From positions 248,001-312,000 of the forward strand of contig JIBW01000002.1 of NCBI GenBank assembly GCA_012970285.1: a stretch of DNA of 64,000 nucleotides, written 5' to 3'. The stretch comes from Bacillaceae bacterium JMAK1. GTDB lineage: Bacteria > Bacillota > Bacilli > Bacillales > Marinococcaceae. The notes under the pieces were generated by a model. The model was not told the origin of the DNA and did no database searches. It saw only the letters and a program-made list of their open reading frames with translations. Of the stretch, positions 63,106-64,000 are shown piece after piece. The position numbers and the translations under genes are program-made. How positions within the stretch are numbered: the stretch's first letter is position 1; every line of letters starts with the position of its first letter.

Positions 63106-63717
63106 TTAAGCAAGTCCATTGTATGTGTTTAGTACCTTAGGAACATAGCGTTCTGTTTCCTTAAATGGAGGCACACCATTGTAGCGATCAACATTGCCAG
63201 GACCAGCATTGTATGCGGCTAGTGCAAGTGTCACATCCCCATTGTAACGGTTCAACATGTCACGTATGTATCGAGTACCCCCGTCAATATTCGCTCTTGG
63301 ATCATAAGGGTTGTCCACATTTAATGATCTTGCAGTTCCAGGCATGAGTTGCATTAACCCTTGTGCGCCTGCATGACTCGTTGCATTTGGATTAAACGAA
63401 GACTCATTTTCAATAATGGCATAAATTAAACGTTCATCTACGCCGTGTTTGGCAGCACTTTCTTGAATGAAAGAGTTAAAAGGCGTTGACGGTAACGTAT
63501 TAGACGTCGCGTCAGTTACATTGCCATGAAGAAGCGTTGGGAATGAAAGTTCGCTCATGTTCTGGTCATTCGCACTCAATCCATTGTAAACCGATTGAGT
63601 CTGTAACGATTGCAAAATCGACGCAAAAGATAGCGTAGCCGTTTGCTCTTTCACGATGCTTGGTGCTTTTAGTGATGATGTTGTTGGAAGGTGTGACAAA
63701 GGATGGATAGCTTTCAA
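63106..63717 (-). CDS. lytic transglycosylase (YjbJ-like)
   Basis: A 203-residue protein. After a Ser/Thr/Gln-rich N-terminal part, the SLT domain (residues about 92-203) shows the catalytic Glu in [30 protein letters not shown] and [20 protein letters not shown]. It cuts peptidoglycan glycan strands. No signal peptide is obvious. Same direction as the hemoglobin and CYTH genes. Confidence 0.88.
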   Translation of the reverse strand: MKAIHPLSHLPTTSSLKAPSIVKEQTATLSFASILQSLQTQSVYNGLSANDQNMSELSFPTLLHGNVTDATSNTLPSTPFNSFIQESAAKHGVDERLIYAIIENESSFNPNATSHAGAQGLMQLMPGTARSLNVDNPYDPRANIDGGTRYIRDMLNRYNGDVTLALAAYNAGPGNVDRYNGVPPFKETERYVPKVLNTYNGLA

Positions 63718-63774
63718 TACAACCCGCTCCTTATTCTGTAGTATACTTTGACTATAGCAAATGTTTTATCGTTT

Positions 63775-64000
63775 TTATAGCTTTTCTTTCCGTTTGAAGA
63801 AGCGTTTGACTTTCGGATCAGGTTCTTCTGTAATTGACAAGTTAAATGATGACTTTATAGCATTCATGACGGTGTCGACATGTTGTTTTGAACGGCCTTC
63901 GAATTCTAGTTCATAATCATCAACGCCTAAATAGCGACTGTGGTCAAAGAACAACGTTCCGTTTTCATATTCAAAGCTGGCACGGTTCGTTTCTAACGAC
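63775..64000 (-). CDS. CYTH-domain protein (YjbK-like), C-terminal part only
   Basis: The last 74 codons of a gene cut by the window end. FFDHSRYLGVDDYELEFEGRS is the strongly charged strand typical of CYTH (triphosphate tunnel) enzymes, followed by VKRFFKRKEK at the C-terminus. In B. subtilis the orthologous yjbK follows yjbJ on the chromosome. The start is outside the window. Confidence 0.75.
   Translation of the reverse strand, partial: SLETNRASFEYENGTLFFDHSRYLGVDDYELEFEGRSKQHVDTVMNAIKSSFNLSITEEPDPKVKRFFKRKEKL

Overview
The window is a 64-kb piece of a Bacillaceae chromosome. Ribosome binding sites are strong GGAGG types, GTG and TTG starts are common, and intrinsic terminators are plentiful. 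The right half follows the Bacillus subtilis arg/yja/yjb order (argCJBD-carAB-argF, fabH-fabF, yjbA, trpS, spx, mecA, coiA, spxH/yjbH, yjbI, yjbJ, yjbK). Several exported proteins are very acidic, notably the TRAP solute-binding lipoprotein with its Asp-rich linker. This suggests a halophilic or haloalkaliphilic member of the family; that placement is inference. I see no rRNA, tRNA, CRISPR array, insertion sequence or prophage.

Left part (0-16 kb): a TIGR02206 membrane protein and a small gene behind a LexA-type promoter; an IDEAL-domain protein; dCTP deaminase; an allantoinase-like amidohydrolase with a nitroreductase; a MerR-controlled ABC efflux operon with a textbook 19-bp-spacer MerR promoter; a DUF948/DUF5665/pterin dehydratase group; a Fur-boxed YwjA-like ABC exporter; and, divergent from it, a biotin-dependent acyl-CoA carboxylase operon (biotin carboxylase, biotin carrier, carboxyltransferase) with a perfect terminator inside. 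An NAD(P)H quinone-reductase-like gene and a FAH-family (YisK-like) gene follow.

Middle (15.6-36 kb): a KamA-family radical SAM aminomutase diverges from a class-III aminotransferase and a MurR/RpiR regulator. The space between them holds four TGAA-N8-TTCA dyads, two of them on the aminotransferase promoter. A two-gene TAXI TRAP transporter is nearby. Then come an AI-2E family permease with a rhodanese, a two-component system with a lipoprotein, a sugar-nucleotide epimerase followed by three tandem paralogous glycosyltransferases, small membrane proteins, YitT, a BsuPI-like inhibitor, a GNAT enzyme, and CtaG with a Sco protein for cytochrome oxidase assembly. The Sco gene appears to lack a normal start codon.

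Right part (36-64 kb): the complete arginine/carbamoyl-phosphate operon; a collagen-like Gly-Pro-rich protein; fabH-fabF behind a probable FapR site; a CwlK-like peptidase; a degenerate LCP protein; a DHH-CBS-tRNA nucleotidyltransferase (probable A-adding enzyme); yjbA; trpS; a thioredoxin-like lipid-anchored or secreted protein; a Na/Ca exchanger family protein; a DUF4015 glycosidase; and the Spx/MecA/CoiA/SpxH stress-competence set, followed by truncated hemoglobin, a lytic transglycosylase and a CYTH protein cut by the window end.

The least explained unit is the radical SAM aminomutase / aminotransferase / RpiR locus. It looks like a dedicated, locally regulated route for an unidentified amino acid.
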